From Luteimonas panaciterrae (lineage in GTDB: Bacteria; Pseudomonadota; Gammaproteobacteria; Xanthomonadales; Xanthomonadaceae), in assembly GCF_020511115.1 (NCBI RefSeq), contig NZ_JAJAVH010000001.1, positions 186,001 to 250,000 on the forward strand: a stretch of 64,000 bases of DNA, given 5' to 3'. Of this stretch, positions 18,054-27,537 are shown one piece after another. A program made the translations under genes and the position numbers. Within the stretch, counting starts at the first letter, position 1; each line of letters starts with the position of its first letter. A model generated the notes under the pieces. The model ran no database searches and was not told where the DNA came from. It saw nothing but the letters and a program-made list of their open reading frames with translations.

Positions 18054-19439
18054 TTACGGCGAGAAGTAGGACGAGATGCTCGACCAGACGCCGTCAAGAC
18101 GCGAATACGAATCCGGATCCTGCGGCGCCGAGCAGAAGGAATAGCCGCCGTACAGGCCGCCGCGCAGTTGGTAGGCACCCGAAGCATCGACGGTGAACAG
18201 TCCCGAGCCCGAGGAGCCGCCCTCGGTCACGCCCGCGTTCCAGACCACCTGGGTCAGCGGCGACTTGCCATCGAGCGTGGTCGAAAGACCCGTCACCGAA
18301 CCCAGCGAATACTTCTTCAGATCGCCGGCCGGGTGGTGGATGCCTTCGATCGCGGTGCCGGTGGATGCGATGGGGCTGCTATTCCAGCCGGCGTAGTAGG
18401 CGCCGCTGGGCGGAGCGTTCTTCAGTTCCAACAACGCGGTATCGCGCGTGGTGTTGGCATGGCGCAGATACGCGCCGCCGGTGAGCGTGACCGCGTTCGG
18501 GTTGGCGGTGTCGTTATTGCAGGCGGTGGCGTCGAAGAACCAGTACGTCTGCAGCGTGTCGGCAACCCGCTGCGTGCTGATGCAGTGTGCGGCGGTCCAG
18601 AACAGCGCCTTCTTCGGCGAGTTGCTGTTGTTCAGCAGCGTGCCCGAGCACAGGTACGACTTGCCCTTGCTGGTGAACACCATGCGCGCCACGGCCTTGC
18701 TCGCATCGAGGAATCCGGCGCTCGGATTCACGCGACAGACGATGTCCTGCTCGCAGGCACCGCTGGCGCCGACACCACTGGCCCTGGCCAGATCGCGCGT
18801 GCTCGCGGCCGGATCGATGTCCAGATGCGAGAGTTCCGGAACGCTCAGCGAGAAGTTGCTCGGACGCTGACCCTTGGGCAGCACGATCTCGACCGTCAGC
18901 GTGTCGCCGGCGACGACCGGCGACCAGCTCGACTCCGCGTCCGAGAACGCGGCGCCATTCTCGGCGAACACGCGGCCGTCGCTGCCGGCGAAGCGCAGCG
19001 TCACTGCTGCCGGATCGCCGCCCAATTTGCCCGTCGAACGCAGCTGCAGCCCGGCGCGCAGCGCCACCGCGTTGGTCGAGGTCAGCGTGAAGCGCGCACC
19101 GCGCGAACCGTCCGCCAAGGTTTCCCAGTTCAGACCATTCAGATCGATGCGGCTGCGGCCGACGCTGCGGGCGAAACCGATTTCCAGCGGCTGGCCATGC
19201 TTGGCCTGCTCGGCGCGACGCTTGGCGACCGCGGCGAAGGCGGCCTGTTCCGGCAACCCGAGATCGACGGCCCGGATGGCGCCAGCCTTGCCGGTGGTTG
19301 CGAATTCGGCGCCACCCAAGGCCTTGGCGACGGGCGCCACGGACACGGGGGCAGCCCCCATTTCCGCGGCGGAAACGATGGCCGTGAAACCCGACAAACC
19401 AGCCAACAGCGCGAGAGAAAGCACGTTCTTGCGGATCAT
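18054..19439 (-). CDS. Secreted trypsin-like serine protease (lysyl-endopeptidase type)
   Basis: 461 residues: signal peptide (MIRKNVLSLALLAGLSGF), a ~200-residue propeptide, then a chymotrypsin-fold domain. The triad is visible as TAAHC (His), RDTALLEL (Asp) and GGSSGSG (Ser). ACEQDIVCR starting the mature domain and the cysteine spacing resemble Lysobacter/Achromobacter lysyl endopeptidase (protease I). Lys specificity cannot be confirmed from sequence alone. AGGA lies about 10 nt before the ATG at 19439. Such enzymes are secreted lytic or nutritional proteases of soil Lysobacter. Confidence 0.88.
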   Translation of the reverse strand: MIRKNVLSLALLAGLSGFTAIVSAAEMGAAPVSVAPVAKALGGAEFATTGKAGAIRAVDLGLPEQAAFAAVAKRRAEQAKHGQPLEIGFARSVGRSRIDLNGLNWETLADGSRGARFTLTSTNAVALRAGLQLRSTGKLGGDPAAVTLRFAGSDGRVFAENGAAFSDAESSWSPVVAGDTLTVEIVLPKGQRPSNFSLSVPELSHLDIDPAASTRDLARASGVGASGACEQDIVCRVNPSAGFLDASKAVARMVFTSKGKSYLCSGTLLNNSNSPKKALFWTAAHCISTQRVADTLQTYWFFDATACNNDTANPNAVTLTGGAYLRHANTTRDTALLELKNAPPSGAYYAGWNSSPIASTGTAIEGIHHPAGDLKKYSLGSVTGLSTTLDGKSPLTQVVWNAGVTEGGSSGSGLFTVDASGAYQLRGGLYGGYSFCSAPQDPDSYSRLDGVWSSISSYFSP

Positions 19440-19655
19440 GAGTAGGGATTCCTGAGTACGGTGGAAGCCGGCAGCCCCCTCCGGCACGAGTCAGCGGATC
19501 AAATGCTTAGGGCATGCTGCTTAAACGCAGCCGATCGGTGTTCCCCCACCTCGCCCGGCTTGGTGGCGCGCGCGGCCAGCATGTCGCCGGCATCCCCTCG
19601 AAATCGTAGGGATCTAGGCCGCTCCGGTGAGCGGATGGGATAGTCTTGTATTTTT

Positions 19656-19671
19656 ATTACATAAATGTAAT
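19656..19671. promoter_or_regulatory. Palindromic operator candidate upstream of the MarR gene
   Basis: ATTACAT-AA-ATGTAAT is a perfect 7-2-7 inverted repeat in an AT-rich patch 32 bp before the marR-like start. Size and position fit a MarR dimer site for autoregulation of the efflux operon. The rest of the 260-bp gap back to the protease start shows no gene. Confidence 0.6.
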
Positions 19672-19702
19672 ATATGCTTGTGTTGTTTCCTGGGGCCCGC
19701 CC

Positions 19703-20194
19703 ATGAACCCGTTCTCCGCCACCGAGAAGCGCATCGACGTCACCCGCGGCAAGCACCCGGCGTTCCCGCGCGGGCCGGCGGTGCTGGTGCGGCTGATCAA
19801 GCGCCTCCACAAGCACGTGCAGGACGACGCCAACGCGCTGCTCAAGCCGTTCGGCATCAACCATCCCGAATACAACATCCTGATGATGCTCTACGGCAGC
19901 ACCGACAACGCGGTGACGCCGTCGGAGCTGGCCGAGGCCGCTGGCGAAAAATTCGCCAACATCACCCGCCTCACCGATCGCCTCTGCGACAAGGGTCTGC
20001 TGGCGCGTTCGGGCAACGCCGACGATCGCCGCAAGGTGACGCTGTCGCTGACGACGAAGGGCGACGCGCTGATCTCGCGCATGCTTCCCGGCATCTCGCG
20101 GCTGCTCAAACGCCAGACCGCCCCGCTCGACGAGCGCGAGCAGCAACAGCTCGAGCTGCTGCTGAAGAAGCTGCTCACGGGTTTCGCCGACTGA
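19703..20194 (+). CDS. MarR-family transcriptional regulator
   Basis: 163 residues with a winged-helix core (INHPEYNILMMLYGSTDNAVTPSEL; recognition helix ANITRLTDRLCDKGLL; wing NADDRRKVTLSLT). First gene of an operon with an AaeB-like exporter, DUF1656 and AaeA-like adaptor, as in many MarR-controlled aromatic-acid or drug efflux modules. Probably a repressor released by a phenolic ligand and acting at the palindrome just upstream. The ORF extends to 19646, but the family N terminus and the operator position favour 19703. Confidence 0.85.
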   Translation: MNPFSATEKRIDVTRGKHPAFPRGPAVLVRLIKRLHKHVQDDANALLKPFGINHPEYNILMMLYGSTDNAVTPSELAEAAGEKFANITRLTDRLCDKGLLARSGNADDRRKVTLSLTTKGDALISRMLPGISRLLKRQTAPLDEREQQQLELLLKKLLTGFAD

Positions 20195-20205
20195 GCCTTC
20201 GCGTC

Positions 20206-22386
20206 ATGTCCGCCACTGCCGCATCCACGACTCCCGCCGCTACAGAACGTGCCTTCCTGGCGCGCGCTGCTTCTAATAAGCATGATTTCTTCCGCGAGGA
20301 AGGCGGCACCTGGGTGTTCGTGCTGCGCACGCTGCTCACCTACTGCCTCACCGGCTGGCTGGCGATGCGGCTGGAACTGGAGCAGCCGTCGACGGCGATG
20401 ATGACCACGGTGATCGTCATGCACCGGCAGAGCGGCATGGTGCTGGCGAAGAGTTTCTATCGCGCACTCGGCACTTTCGCGGGCGCCGGTGCGGCGTTGT
20501 TGATCGTGGGCCTGTTCCCGCAGCAGCGCGAGCTGTTCCTGCCGGCGATGGCACTCTGGCTCGGCGCGTGCGCGGGCGGGGCGACGCTGTACCGCAATTT
20601 CAAGTCGTATGCCTTCGTGCTGGCCGGCTACACCGCGGCGATCATCGCGCTGCCGGTGGCCTCGCATCCCACGGCGGTGTTCGATTCGGCGATGGCGCGC
20701 ATCGCCGAGGTGCTGCTCGGTCTGCTGGTGAGCGGTGTGATGAGCGACGTGGTGTTCCCCAGCCGCATGCGCGACACGCTGCGGGCGACGGCGCGATCGC
20801 AGTTCTGGGGTTTCGTCGGCTTCGTGCGCGACAGCACGGCCGGCGCGATCGCGCGCGAGACGATGGAGAAGGCGCATCTACGCTTCGTGCGCGAAGCGAC
20901 CACGCTGGAGGACTTGCGCAGTTCGGTGATCTTCGAGGATCCGGACACCCGCGCCCGCAGCGGGCGATTGCGCCTGTTCAATCAGCACTTCATGGCGACG
21001 TCGACCAGTTTCCAGTCGCTGCACCATCTGATGAATCGCCTGATCCGCAACGGCGGTGGCGATGTCGCCGACGCGCTGATCGTGCTGTATCGCCCGCTCG
21101 CCGAAGCGCTGGCCGTGCCGGAGACCAGCGAAGCCGATTCGCGCGCGCTGCTGCCGAAGTTGTCGGCATGCGTGGACGCGCTGCCGGCGCGCGGCGAGGC
21201 CTTGCGCGCGCACTTCGACGGTTCCGCGCGCGCCGACGATTTCGATACCGGCGCGGAGCTGGTGCGGCGCTTCGCGCGCGAACTGCATGCCTATGTCGAG
21301 GTCGCCGCCACCCTGCGCAATCCGCGGCCCTCCAGCGATGCGGTGGAGCGCGTGCGCTTCACTCGCGGCAATGACTTGGCCGGCGCGGCGCTGGCGATGC
21401 TGCGCACGACGCTGGTGATGGGGGTGCTGAGTACGTTCTGGATTCTCACCGCGTGGCCCTCTGGCGCCAGCGCGTTGCTGTTGGCGAGCATCCTGTGCGC
21501 GCTGTTCGCCACCACGCCGGCACCGGCGGCGGTCAGTCTCAAGCTGCTGTGGGGATTCGCGCTCGGCACGGTGGCGGCGTATGCGGGCACGTTCTGGCTG
21601 CTGCCGCACGTGGACGGCTTCGCGCTGCTGGCCGCCTGCATCGCGCCGCTGTTCCTGATCGGCGCCTACATGACCACGCGGCCGCAACTGGCGGTGCTTG
21701 GACTCGGCTATCTGATGTGCCTGACCACGACGATGGGCCTGACCAATCTGATGCATTACGACCCGGCCGGCTTCGTCAACAACGCGATCGCGCAGCTGGC
21801 CAGCGTTGGCGCCACCGTGCTGGCGTTCCAGCTGTTGCCGTCGGCCATCGGCAGTGCGTGGATGCGGCGGCGCCAGCTCGCCAGCCTGCGCGCGCAGGTG
21901 GCGTTGGCGGCGGAAGCGCCGCTGCCGGGATTGCGTCATCGCTTCGAGAGCGTCAATCGCGATCTGCTGCAGCAGGTGGTCACAGGTACCGTGCCTGGCA
22001 GCGAGGCCTCGCGCACGCTGCTCGCCTGGGCGCTGGCGGTGCACGAAACCGGACGCGCGCTGATCGAGCTGCGCCACGACGCGGCCGCGATTACTCTGCC
22101 GAAAGCGCTGGCACGCGCGGTCGGGGATGCGCTCGACGCCGTGGCGCGGCTCTACGAAGCGCCGGATGCGGCGCGTTATCTGACCGCCCGCGACCGCGTG
22201 CTTGACGCGATCGCCGCCACGCACCACGCACTGTCGGATGCGCCGGAGACGCGGCGCCTGCTGCATCACCTGCATCTGATCCGCATCAGTCTGGTGGATG
22301 CCGATTCCGTGCTCGCCGAGTACATGCCGTCTGCGCTGCCAGTGCCGTCCGCGTTGCCGGCGAAGGAGGCCCGCCATGCCGTATGA
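20206..22386 (+). CDS. FUSC/AaeB-type aromatic-compound exporter
   Basis: 726 residues with two blocks of about five to six membrane helices (residues ~35-170 and ~390-540), each followed by a cytoplasmic helical region, the layout of the fusaric acid resistance/AaeB family. With the adaptor at 22592 and the small DUF1656 protein it should form a proton-driven tripartite-like exporter for weak aromatic acids. It starts 11 nt after marR and its end overlaps the DUF1656 gene by 11 nt. No outer-membrane factor gene is present here, so a TolC-like partner elsewhere is presumed. Confidence 0.85.
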   Translation: MSATAASTTPAATERAFLARAASNKHDFFREEGGTWVFVLRTLLTYCLTGWLAMRLELEQPSTAMMTTVIVMHRQSGMVLAKSFYRALGTFAGAGAALLIVGLFPQQRELFLPAMALWLGACAGGATLYRNFKSYAFVLAGYTAAIIALPVASHPTAVFDSAMARIAEVLLGLLVSGVMSDVVFPSRMRDTLRATARSQFWGFVGFVRDSTAGAIARETMEKAHLRFVREATTLEDLRSSVIFEDPDTRARSGRLRLFNQHFMATSTSFQSLHHLMNRLIRNGGGDVADALIVLYRPLAEALAVPETSEADSRALLPKLSACVDALPARGEALRAHFDGSARADDFDTGAELVRRFARELHAYVEVAATLRNPRPSSDAVERVRFTRGNDLAGAALAMLRTTLVMGVLSTFWILTAWPSGASALLLASILCALFATTPAPAAVSLKLLWGFALGTVAAYAGTFWLLPHVDGFALLAACIAPLFLIGAYMTTRPQLAVLGLGYLMCLTTTMGLTNLMHYDPAGFVNNAIAQLASVGATVLAFQLLPSAIGSAWMRRRQLASLRAQVALAAEAPLPGLRHRFESVNRDLLQQVVTGTVPGSEASRTLLAWALAVHETGRALIELRHDAAAITLPKALARAVGDALDAVARLYEAPDAARYLTARDRVLDAIAATHHALSDAPETRRLLHHLHLIRISLVDADSVLAEYMPSALPVPSALPAKEARHAV

Positions 22387-22573
22387 GTTCTCGCTCGGAG
22401 GCGCGCTGCTGCCGGGCGTGCTGCTGTGGTTCTCGCTGATGCTCGGCGTGCTGTGGGGGCTGGATGCCGTCGCCGGCCGCTACGGTCTGTATCGATACGT
22501 CTGGCATCCGCCGCTGTTCCGGATCGCCCTCTTCATCTGTCTTTTCTGCGGCTTCGGCCTGCTGCTTTTCTAA
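22376..22573 (+). CDS. DUF1656 small membrane protein (AaeX-like)
   Basis: 65 residues with two hydrophobic helices and the family pattern MPYEFSLGG...PPLFRIALF. DUF1656 proteins nearly always sit between FUSC-type exporters and their HlyD-like adaptors, as here; their exact job is unknown. The start overlaps the end of the exporter gene by 11 nt, so translation is likely coupled. Confidence 0.85.
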   Translation: MPYEFSLGGALLPGVLLWFSLMLGVLWGLDAVAGRYGLYRYVWHPPLFRIALFICLFCGFGLLLF

Positions 22574-22591
22574 TTGCATCCATACGCTGCC

Positions 22592-23593
22592 ATGAATACC
22601 CGCTCGATCGCCCGTTTCTCCCTCACCGCCCTCGTCGTCCTGGTCGCCGCGCTGCTCGCGCATGCGATGTGGCGGCATTACATGTATGCGCCGTGGACGC
22701 GCGACGGCCGCGTGCGCGCCGATGTGGTGCGCATCGCGCCGGACGTGTCCGGACTGGTGGCACGGGTGGCGGTGCGCGACAACCAGGCGGTGAAGAAGGG
22801 CGATCTGCTGTTCGAGATCGACACCGCGCGCTATCTCAACGCGGTGGCGCAGGCGGAAGCCAATCTCTCCGCCGCCGAAGCCGCCGCGCGCGCCGCCGGC
22901 GCCAGCATCCACGCGGCCATCGCCGGGGCCGCCGAGCGCAAGGCCAATTACGAGATGTACCAGGCGCAGTCGGCGCGGCGGCAGAAGATCGTCGGCCAGA
23001 TCATCTCGACCGAGGAGCGCGCCAATGCCGCCGCCGCGGCCAACGCCGCGCTGGCCGGCTGGAACCAGGCCCAGGCCAGCGGCAAGGAGGCCAGCGCCAG
23101 CCAGGAGAAGGCGATCGCCGCCATGCAGCAGGCGCGGGTGGCGCTGGCCGCAGCGCGGCTCGACCTCGCCCGCACCCAGGTGCGCGCGCCCGTGGACGGC
23201 TACGTCACCAATCTCGACGTGCGCCAGGGCGACTACGCCGGTGCCGGCGCGGCGCGGCTGGCGCTGATCGACCGGCATTCGTACTGGATCGCCGGCTATT
23301 TCGAGGAGACCAAGCTGTCGGCGCTGCGCGTCGGCGATCCGGTCGACATCCGCCTGATGAGCGGCGGCCCGGCGCTGCCGGGGCGCATCGAGAGCATCGC
23401 CCGCGGCATCAGCGACCGCGACAATCCGACCGGCGCGGACCTGCTCGCCGACGTCAATCCCACCTACAACTGGGTGCGCCTGGCCCAGCGCGTGCCGGTG
23501 CGGATCCGCATCGACGACGCGCGCCTGCCGGACGGGACGGTGCTGGCCGCCGGCATGACCGCGACCGTGATCGTGCACCCGCGCCAAGGCTGA
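22592..23593 (+). CDS. HlyD/AaeA-type periplasmic efflux adaptor
   Basis: 333 residues: one N-terminal membrane anchor (LTALVVLVAALLAHAM), a biotinyl-lipoyl half (VRIAPDVSGLVARVAV), a long alanine-rich coiled-coil hairpin, the second lipoyl half (RAPVDGYVTNLDVRQGD) and a beta-barrel domain. It would link the FUSC exporter to an outer-membrane channel. ATG at 22592 is chosen over a TTG at 22574. Last gene of the MarR-FUSC-DUF1656 operon. Confidence 0.87.
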   Translation: MNTRSIARFSLTALVVLVAALLAHAMWRHYMYAPWTRDGRVRADVVRIAPDVSGLVARVAVRDNQAVKKGDLLFEIDTARYLNAVAQAEANLSAAEAAARAAGASIHAAIAGAAERKANYEMYQAQSARRQKIVGQIISTEERANAAAAANAALAGWNQAQASGKEASASQEKAIAAMQQARVALAAARLDLARTQVRAPVDGYVTNLDVRQGDYAGAGAARLALIDRHSYWIAGYFEETKLSALRVGDPVDIRLMSGGPALPGRIESIARGISDRDNPTGADLLADVNPTYNWVRLAQRVPVRIRIDDARLPDGTVLAAGMTATVIVHPRQG

Positions 23594-23703
23594 GTCCGGC
23601 CCGTCCGCGGCCCACGGCACCGGTAGGGAAGGACTTTTTCCAGCGTTCCCTTATACTTGCGCGCTACTAGCTGCGGCCGGGGGCCGCGCGCCATAGGTGA
23701 CTC

Positions 23704-24222
23704 GTGCGTAATTACGATCTCGACTTCCTCAAGCATTTCTCGATGGTGATCGGCTTTCTGGTGCTGGTCACGATCGGTTTGATCCTCTTCTCCGTGCACC
23801 TGCACAACACGATTCCCCCGGAAGTCTCGGCGACCACGACCAAGACCACCGAATCGCGCATCGCCCCGGCCGGCGACATCTACGCCGGCGCCACCGGCGC
23901 CGCGGAACAGGCGGCGGCGGCCAAGGCGGCAGCCGCGGCGGCGGCCTCGCAGGTGGCCTACGGCGGCACCACCGACGGCTCGGTGATCTTCGGCAACCTC
24001 TGCACGGCCTGCCACACCTCCGGCGCTGGCAACGCGCCGACGATGGACAAGTCGCACTGGGCGGCCCGCATCGCGCAGGGCAAGGACACGCTCTACAAGC
24101 ACGCCATCGAGGGCTTCAAGGGTCCCGACGGCGGCATCATGCCGCCCAAGGGCGGCAATCCGGCGCTGACCGAAGAGCAGGTGAAGGCGACGGTCGATTG
24201 GATGCTCACCCAGATCAAATAA
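23704..24222 (+). CDS. Membrane-anchored cytochrome c5-family protein
   Basis: 172 residues beginning with GTG. A single membrane helix (residues ~13-32) anchors an Ala-rich linker (~60-85) and a class I cytochrome c domain. CTACH (100-104) binds heme and Met146 in GIMPPKG is the likely axial ligand. Resembles Xanthomonad c5 cytochromes that pass electrons in the respiratory chain. Monocistronic by spacing; a possible -10 (TATACT, 23652-23657) lies upstream, but no good -35 was found. Confidence 0.85.
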   Translation: MRNYDLDFLKHFSMVIGFLVLVTIGLILFSVHLHNTIPPEVSATTTKTTESRIAPAGDIYAGATGAAEQAAAAKAAAAAAASQVAYGGTTDGSVIFGNLCTACHTSGAGNAPTMDKSHWAARIAQGKDTLYKHAIEGFKGPDGGIMPPKGGNPALTEEQVKATVDWMLTQIK

Positions 24223-24237
24223 TCTGGTCGCGATCCC

Positions 24238-24582
24238 ATGCTGTTCGCCATAGCGGAAGACCGCATGGTTTGGGTTCTCGAGAAAGAGTCTGACGCGCGA
24301 GTCGAATTCGAAGTCGTCGACGTAGAAAGTGGTGTTTACGCCTTCTATGCTGAGGATGGCTGCTGGCTGAGGCCCAGACTTGTTCGCTCAAAAAAGCGGA
24401 CGCTGTTTGGAATGGTCGAGCAGACCGAATTCGAGCTTGAGCGTATGGTTAAGATCGACCCCGGGGCTGATTCCTTTCAAGTTGCCATCAACGAGGCTCA
24501 CGGAGTGGAGCCAAATCCATACTTCAAGACAGTCGCTGAGATTCGCGCCTACGTCGAAAAACAGCAGAGGTCTCCGCTGTAG
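24238..24582 (+). CDS. Hypothetical protein
   Basis: 114 residues, soluble and acidic, with no signal or recognisable motif. Content is mixed alpha/beta (VEFEVVDVESGVYAFYAEDG...FQVAINEAHG). Codon use is visibly less GC-biased than in its neighbours, suggesting later acquisition. It begins 15 nt after the cytochrome gene on the same strand but without an evident functional link. Real coding status is likely but not certain. Confidence 0.55.
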   Translation: MLFAIAEDRMVWVLEKESDARVEFEVVDVESGVYAFYAEDGCWLRPRLVRSKKRTLFGMVEQTEFELERMVKIDPGADSFQVAINEAHGVEPNPYFKTVAEIRAYVEKQQRSPL

Positions 24583-24671
24583 CAGTTTCATCGTGCTGGC
24601 GATCAGCATTCAGATCGCACGGTTCCAGGCCTGATCGGTGCGTGGCCCGCCCGGTCCACTATCATTCCCCC

Positions 24672-25340
24672 ATGGCCGCCCCCGCCTTCCCCTCCGAATC
24701 CGCCTCGCTCACGCTGCCCGGCCCCGCCGGCGCGCTCGAAGTCGCGGTCGACTGGCCGGACGCCGACGTGGCGCGGCTGCCGCTGGTGGCGATCATCTGC
24801 CACCCGCTGCCGACCGAAGGCGGCACCATGCACAACAAGGTGGTCACGATGGTCGCGCGCTCGCTGCGCGAGCTGGGCCTGACCACGGTGCGCTTCAACT
24901 TCCGCGGCACCGAAAATTCCGAAGGCAGTTTCGACCAGGGTCAGGGCGAGGCCGACGATCTGCGCACCGTCGCCGCCTGGGTGCGCGAACAGCGTCCGGA
25001 CGACGCGCTGTGGCTGGCTGGCTTCAGCTTCGGCGCGTATGTCGCGCTGCGCATGGCCAACGCGCTGCAACCGGGCATGCTGATCACCATCGCGCCGCCG
25101 GCCGGACGCTGGGATTTCGCCGACATCGCGCTGCCGACCATGCCCTGGCTGGTGATCCAGGGCGAGGAAGACGAGATCGTCGACCCGCAGGCCGTCTACG
25201 ACTGGCTGGCGCGCACCAAGGCGGACGCGGAGCTGGTGCGCATGCCCGACACCGGCCATTTCTTCCACCGCAAGCTGATCGACCTGCGCGGCGTGATCAA
25301 GAACAGCGTGCGCTCCCACCTGCCGGCCGCGGATGGCTGA
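24672..25340 (+). CDS. Alpha/beta hydrolase, COG2945 type
   Basis: 222 residues. CHPLPTEGGTMHNKVV is the hallmark of this small hydrolase group. GFSFGAY is the nucleophile elbow (Ser), with D in GEEDEIVDP and H in DTGHFFH completing the triad. Substrate unknown; the protein is cytoplasmic. The start at 24672 (MAAPAF) is preferred to 24642. Its 3' end overlaps zapE by 8 nt, implying cotranscription. Confidence 0.83.
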   Translation: MAAPAFPSESASLTLPGPAGALEVAVDWPDADVARLPLVAIICHPLPTEGGTMHNKVVTMVARSLRELGLTTVRFNFRGTENSEGSFDQGQGEADDLRTVAAWVREQRPDDALWLAGFSFGAYVALRMANALQPGMLITIAPPAGRWDFADIALPTMPWLVIQGEEDEIVDPQAVYDWLARTKADAELVRMPDTGHFFHRKLIDLRGVIKNSVRSHLPAADG

Positions 25341-26457
25341 CGCGGGAGAGGCGGCGGCGCGGCCGTCAGAACGTTATCGCGCCGGTGTGGCGTGCGGCGA
25401 CTGGAGCGACGATCCGGCGCAGCATCCCGCGCTGCGCGAACTCGACCGTATCCACGATGCACTGCTGCGCCCGGTGAAATCGCGCGGCGTGCTGCAGCGC
25501 CTGTTCGGCGATGGCCCGCCCGCGCCGGAACCCGGCCTGTATCTGTGGGGCGGCGTCGGCCGTGGCAAGACCTTCCTGATCGACCTGTTCTACGACGGCC
25601 TGCCGATCCAGGAAAAGCGCCGTACCCATTTCCACCGCTTCATGCGCGAGGTGCACGCGCGCCTGCGCGCGCACGCGGGCGAGCGCGATCCGTTGGCACT
25701 GATCGCGCGCGAGTGGCGCGAAAGCCTGCGCGTGCTGGTGCTGGACGAATTCTTCGTCAACGACATCGGCGATGCGATGCTGCTCGCGCGCCTGCTCGAG
25801 CGCCTGTTCGCCGAGGGCGTGGTGCTGGTCACCACTTCCAACAGCGCGCCGCACGATCTGTACAAGGACGGCCTGCAACGCGCGCGCTTCGAACCCGCGA
25901 TCGCGTTGATCGAGCGTTATTGCCACGTCTTGGAACTGATCAGCGACACCGACTACCGCCTGCGCGCGCTGACGCGCTCGCCGGTGTACCGCACGCCGCT
26001 GGATGCGCAGTCGGAGGCGTGGCTGGAAACGCGCTGGCACGAGCTCGGCGGTGACAGCGCGCTCAGTGGAGGCCGCCATCGCGATGCCGGCATCACGCTC
26101 GACGGCCGCAGGATCGCGGTGCGCGCGCGCTGCAAGGGCATGGCCTGGTTCGATTTCGAGGAACTGTGCGTGGGGCCGCGCGGCGCGGCGGACTACATCG
26201 AGATCGCGCGCGAGTTCCACACCGTGCTGCTCAGCGACGTTCCGCGCATGGATGAACCCATGGACAATCCCGCGCGGCGCTTCATCACGCTGATCGACGA
26301 GCTGTACGATCGCCACGTCAATCTGGTGTGCACCGCCGATGCCACGCCGATGGATTTGTATGCCGGTTCGCGCCTGGCGAGCGCGTTCGAACGCACGTCC
26401 TCGCGTCTGATCGAAATGCAGTCGACCGAATATCTGACGCTGGAACACCGGCAGTAG
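25333..26457 (+). CDS. zapE: Cell division ATPase ZapE (AFG1-like)
   Basis: 374 residues of the AFG1/ZapE P-loop ATPase family. Walker A GGVGRGKT (73-80), Walker B VLVLDEF (~134-140), then sensor motif LVTTSN and the conserved RFITLIDELYDR region. In E. coli ZapE acts at the division septum and destabilises FtsZ polymers; the mitochondrial homologue is Afg1/Lace1. Full length. Overlaps the preceding hydrolase gene. Confidence 0.9.
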   Translation: MADAGEAAARPSERYRAGVACGDWSDDPAQHPALRELDRIHDALLRPVKSRGVLQRLFGDGPPAPEPGLYLWGGVGRGKTFLIDLFYDGLPIQEKRRTHFHRFMREVHARLRAHAGERDPLALIAREWRESLRVLVLDEFFVNDIGDAMLLARLLERLFAEGVVLVTTSNSAPHDLYKDGLQRARFEPAIALIERYCHVLELISDTDYRLRALTRSPVYRTPLDAQSEAWLETRWHELGGDSALSGGRHRDAGITLDGRRIAVRARCKGMAWFDFEELCVGPRGAADYIEIAREFHTVLLSDVPRMDEPMDNPARRFITLIDELYDRHVNLVCTADATPMDLYAGSRLASAFERTSSRLIEMQSTEYLTLEHRQ

Positions 26458-26466
26458 ACCGCAACG

Positions 26467-27336
26467 TCATCGGACACCGATCGAACGCAGGAACGCGGCC
26501 ACCGCCTCGGTATACGCCGACGGCTCTCCCAGCTCGCGATTGATGGCCATGTGCGTCAGCGGCTGCGGCAGCACTTCGACCCGCGCGACGAATCCTTCCG
26601 CGCGCTCGGCGAACCGCCGCGCACCGGCGCAGGCATCATCGGGACGCCGGGTGGAGCAGATCGCGAACATGGGCAGCGACTGACGCGACAAGCGCGCATA
26701 AGGCGAGGCGGCCGCCCATGTTTCGGGATCGGCGCCGAAAGCTCGATCGTAGAGCGGCGGATGACGGCGCCGCATCAACTGCTCGACATCGTAGGCGCCG
26801 CTGTCGATCAGCACCGCGCCGCGTGGCGGCGTGGCACCTGCCTCGCGTAACAGTTCGGGCGCGGCAGCGAGCAACGCGACCAGATGCGCGCCGGCCGAAT
26901 GCCCCATCAGCACGACGCGTTCACGATCCGCGCCCCAGCCGGAAGCCGCGCGCTGTGCCGCGGCCAAGGCATGGGCGACATCCCGCGCCTGCTGCAGCGG
27001 CGCGGCTTGCGGCTGCATGCGGTAGTTGACCGAGACCAGCACGTAACCGCGTGCCACCCAGTAATCGGCCTTCGCTCCGACCACACCGGGGCTGTCCTTG
27101 TCACCGAAGCGCCAGCCGCCGCCGTGCGCCATCAGGATGAGCGGCGCCTGGCGTGGCTTCGCGGGCAAATAGATGTCGAAGCGTTGGCGCGGATCGGCAC
27201 CGTAGGACACATCGCGCAGCACGCGGGTGCTTTCAGGTGATGCGGATGCTCTGGAATCACGCTGCCAGGCATCCGCGTTTCCCGCGATACCGAGACAGAG
27301 CAGGGCGGACACAACCAACTTCGTGCATTTCCTCAT
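26467..27336 (-). CDS. Secreted alpha/beta hydrolase (carboxylesterase-like)
   Basis: 289 residues with a signal peptide (KLVVSALLCLGIAGNADA). Oxyanion motif AHGGGWRFGD and nucleophile GHSAGAHL, with D in TRRPDDA and H in QPLTHMAI as likely triad partners. This is the BD-FAE/hormone-sensitive-lipase-like esterase group; natural substrate unknown. It converges on zapE with a 9-nt gap. Confidence 0.82.
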   Translation of the reverse strand: MRKCTKLVVSALLCLGIAGNADAWQRDSRASASPESTRVLRDVSYGADPRQRFDIYLPAKPRQAPLILMAHGGGWRFGDKDSPGVVGAKADYWVARGYVLVSVNYRMQPQAAPLQQARDVAHALAAAQRAASGWGADRERVVLMGHSAGAHLVALLAAAPELLREAGATPPRGAVLIDSGAYDVEQLMRRRHPPLYDRAFGADPETWAAASPYARLSRQSLPMFAICSTRRPDDACAGARRFAERAEGFVARVEVLPQPLTHMAINRELGEPSAYTEAVAAFLRSIGVR

Positions 27337-27537
27337 GGCGGCACCTGACGCGCTCCGTTCATCGATGACCGGTCAACGATTCTGCGCGTGCCGCGTTTAC
27401 ATGACTGCTGCCGGCGCGTACCCCTCTCCCTCCCGCCGGCAGCGGCTCTCAGGCCAGGGATGGCCGCCCTTCTTTCCTCGACCCCTCTTCCTCGACCGCC
27501 CTTTCTCGATCGATCGCCGCCACCGGAGACCTCTTCC

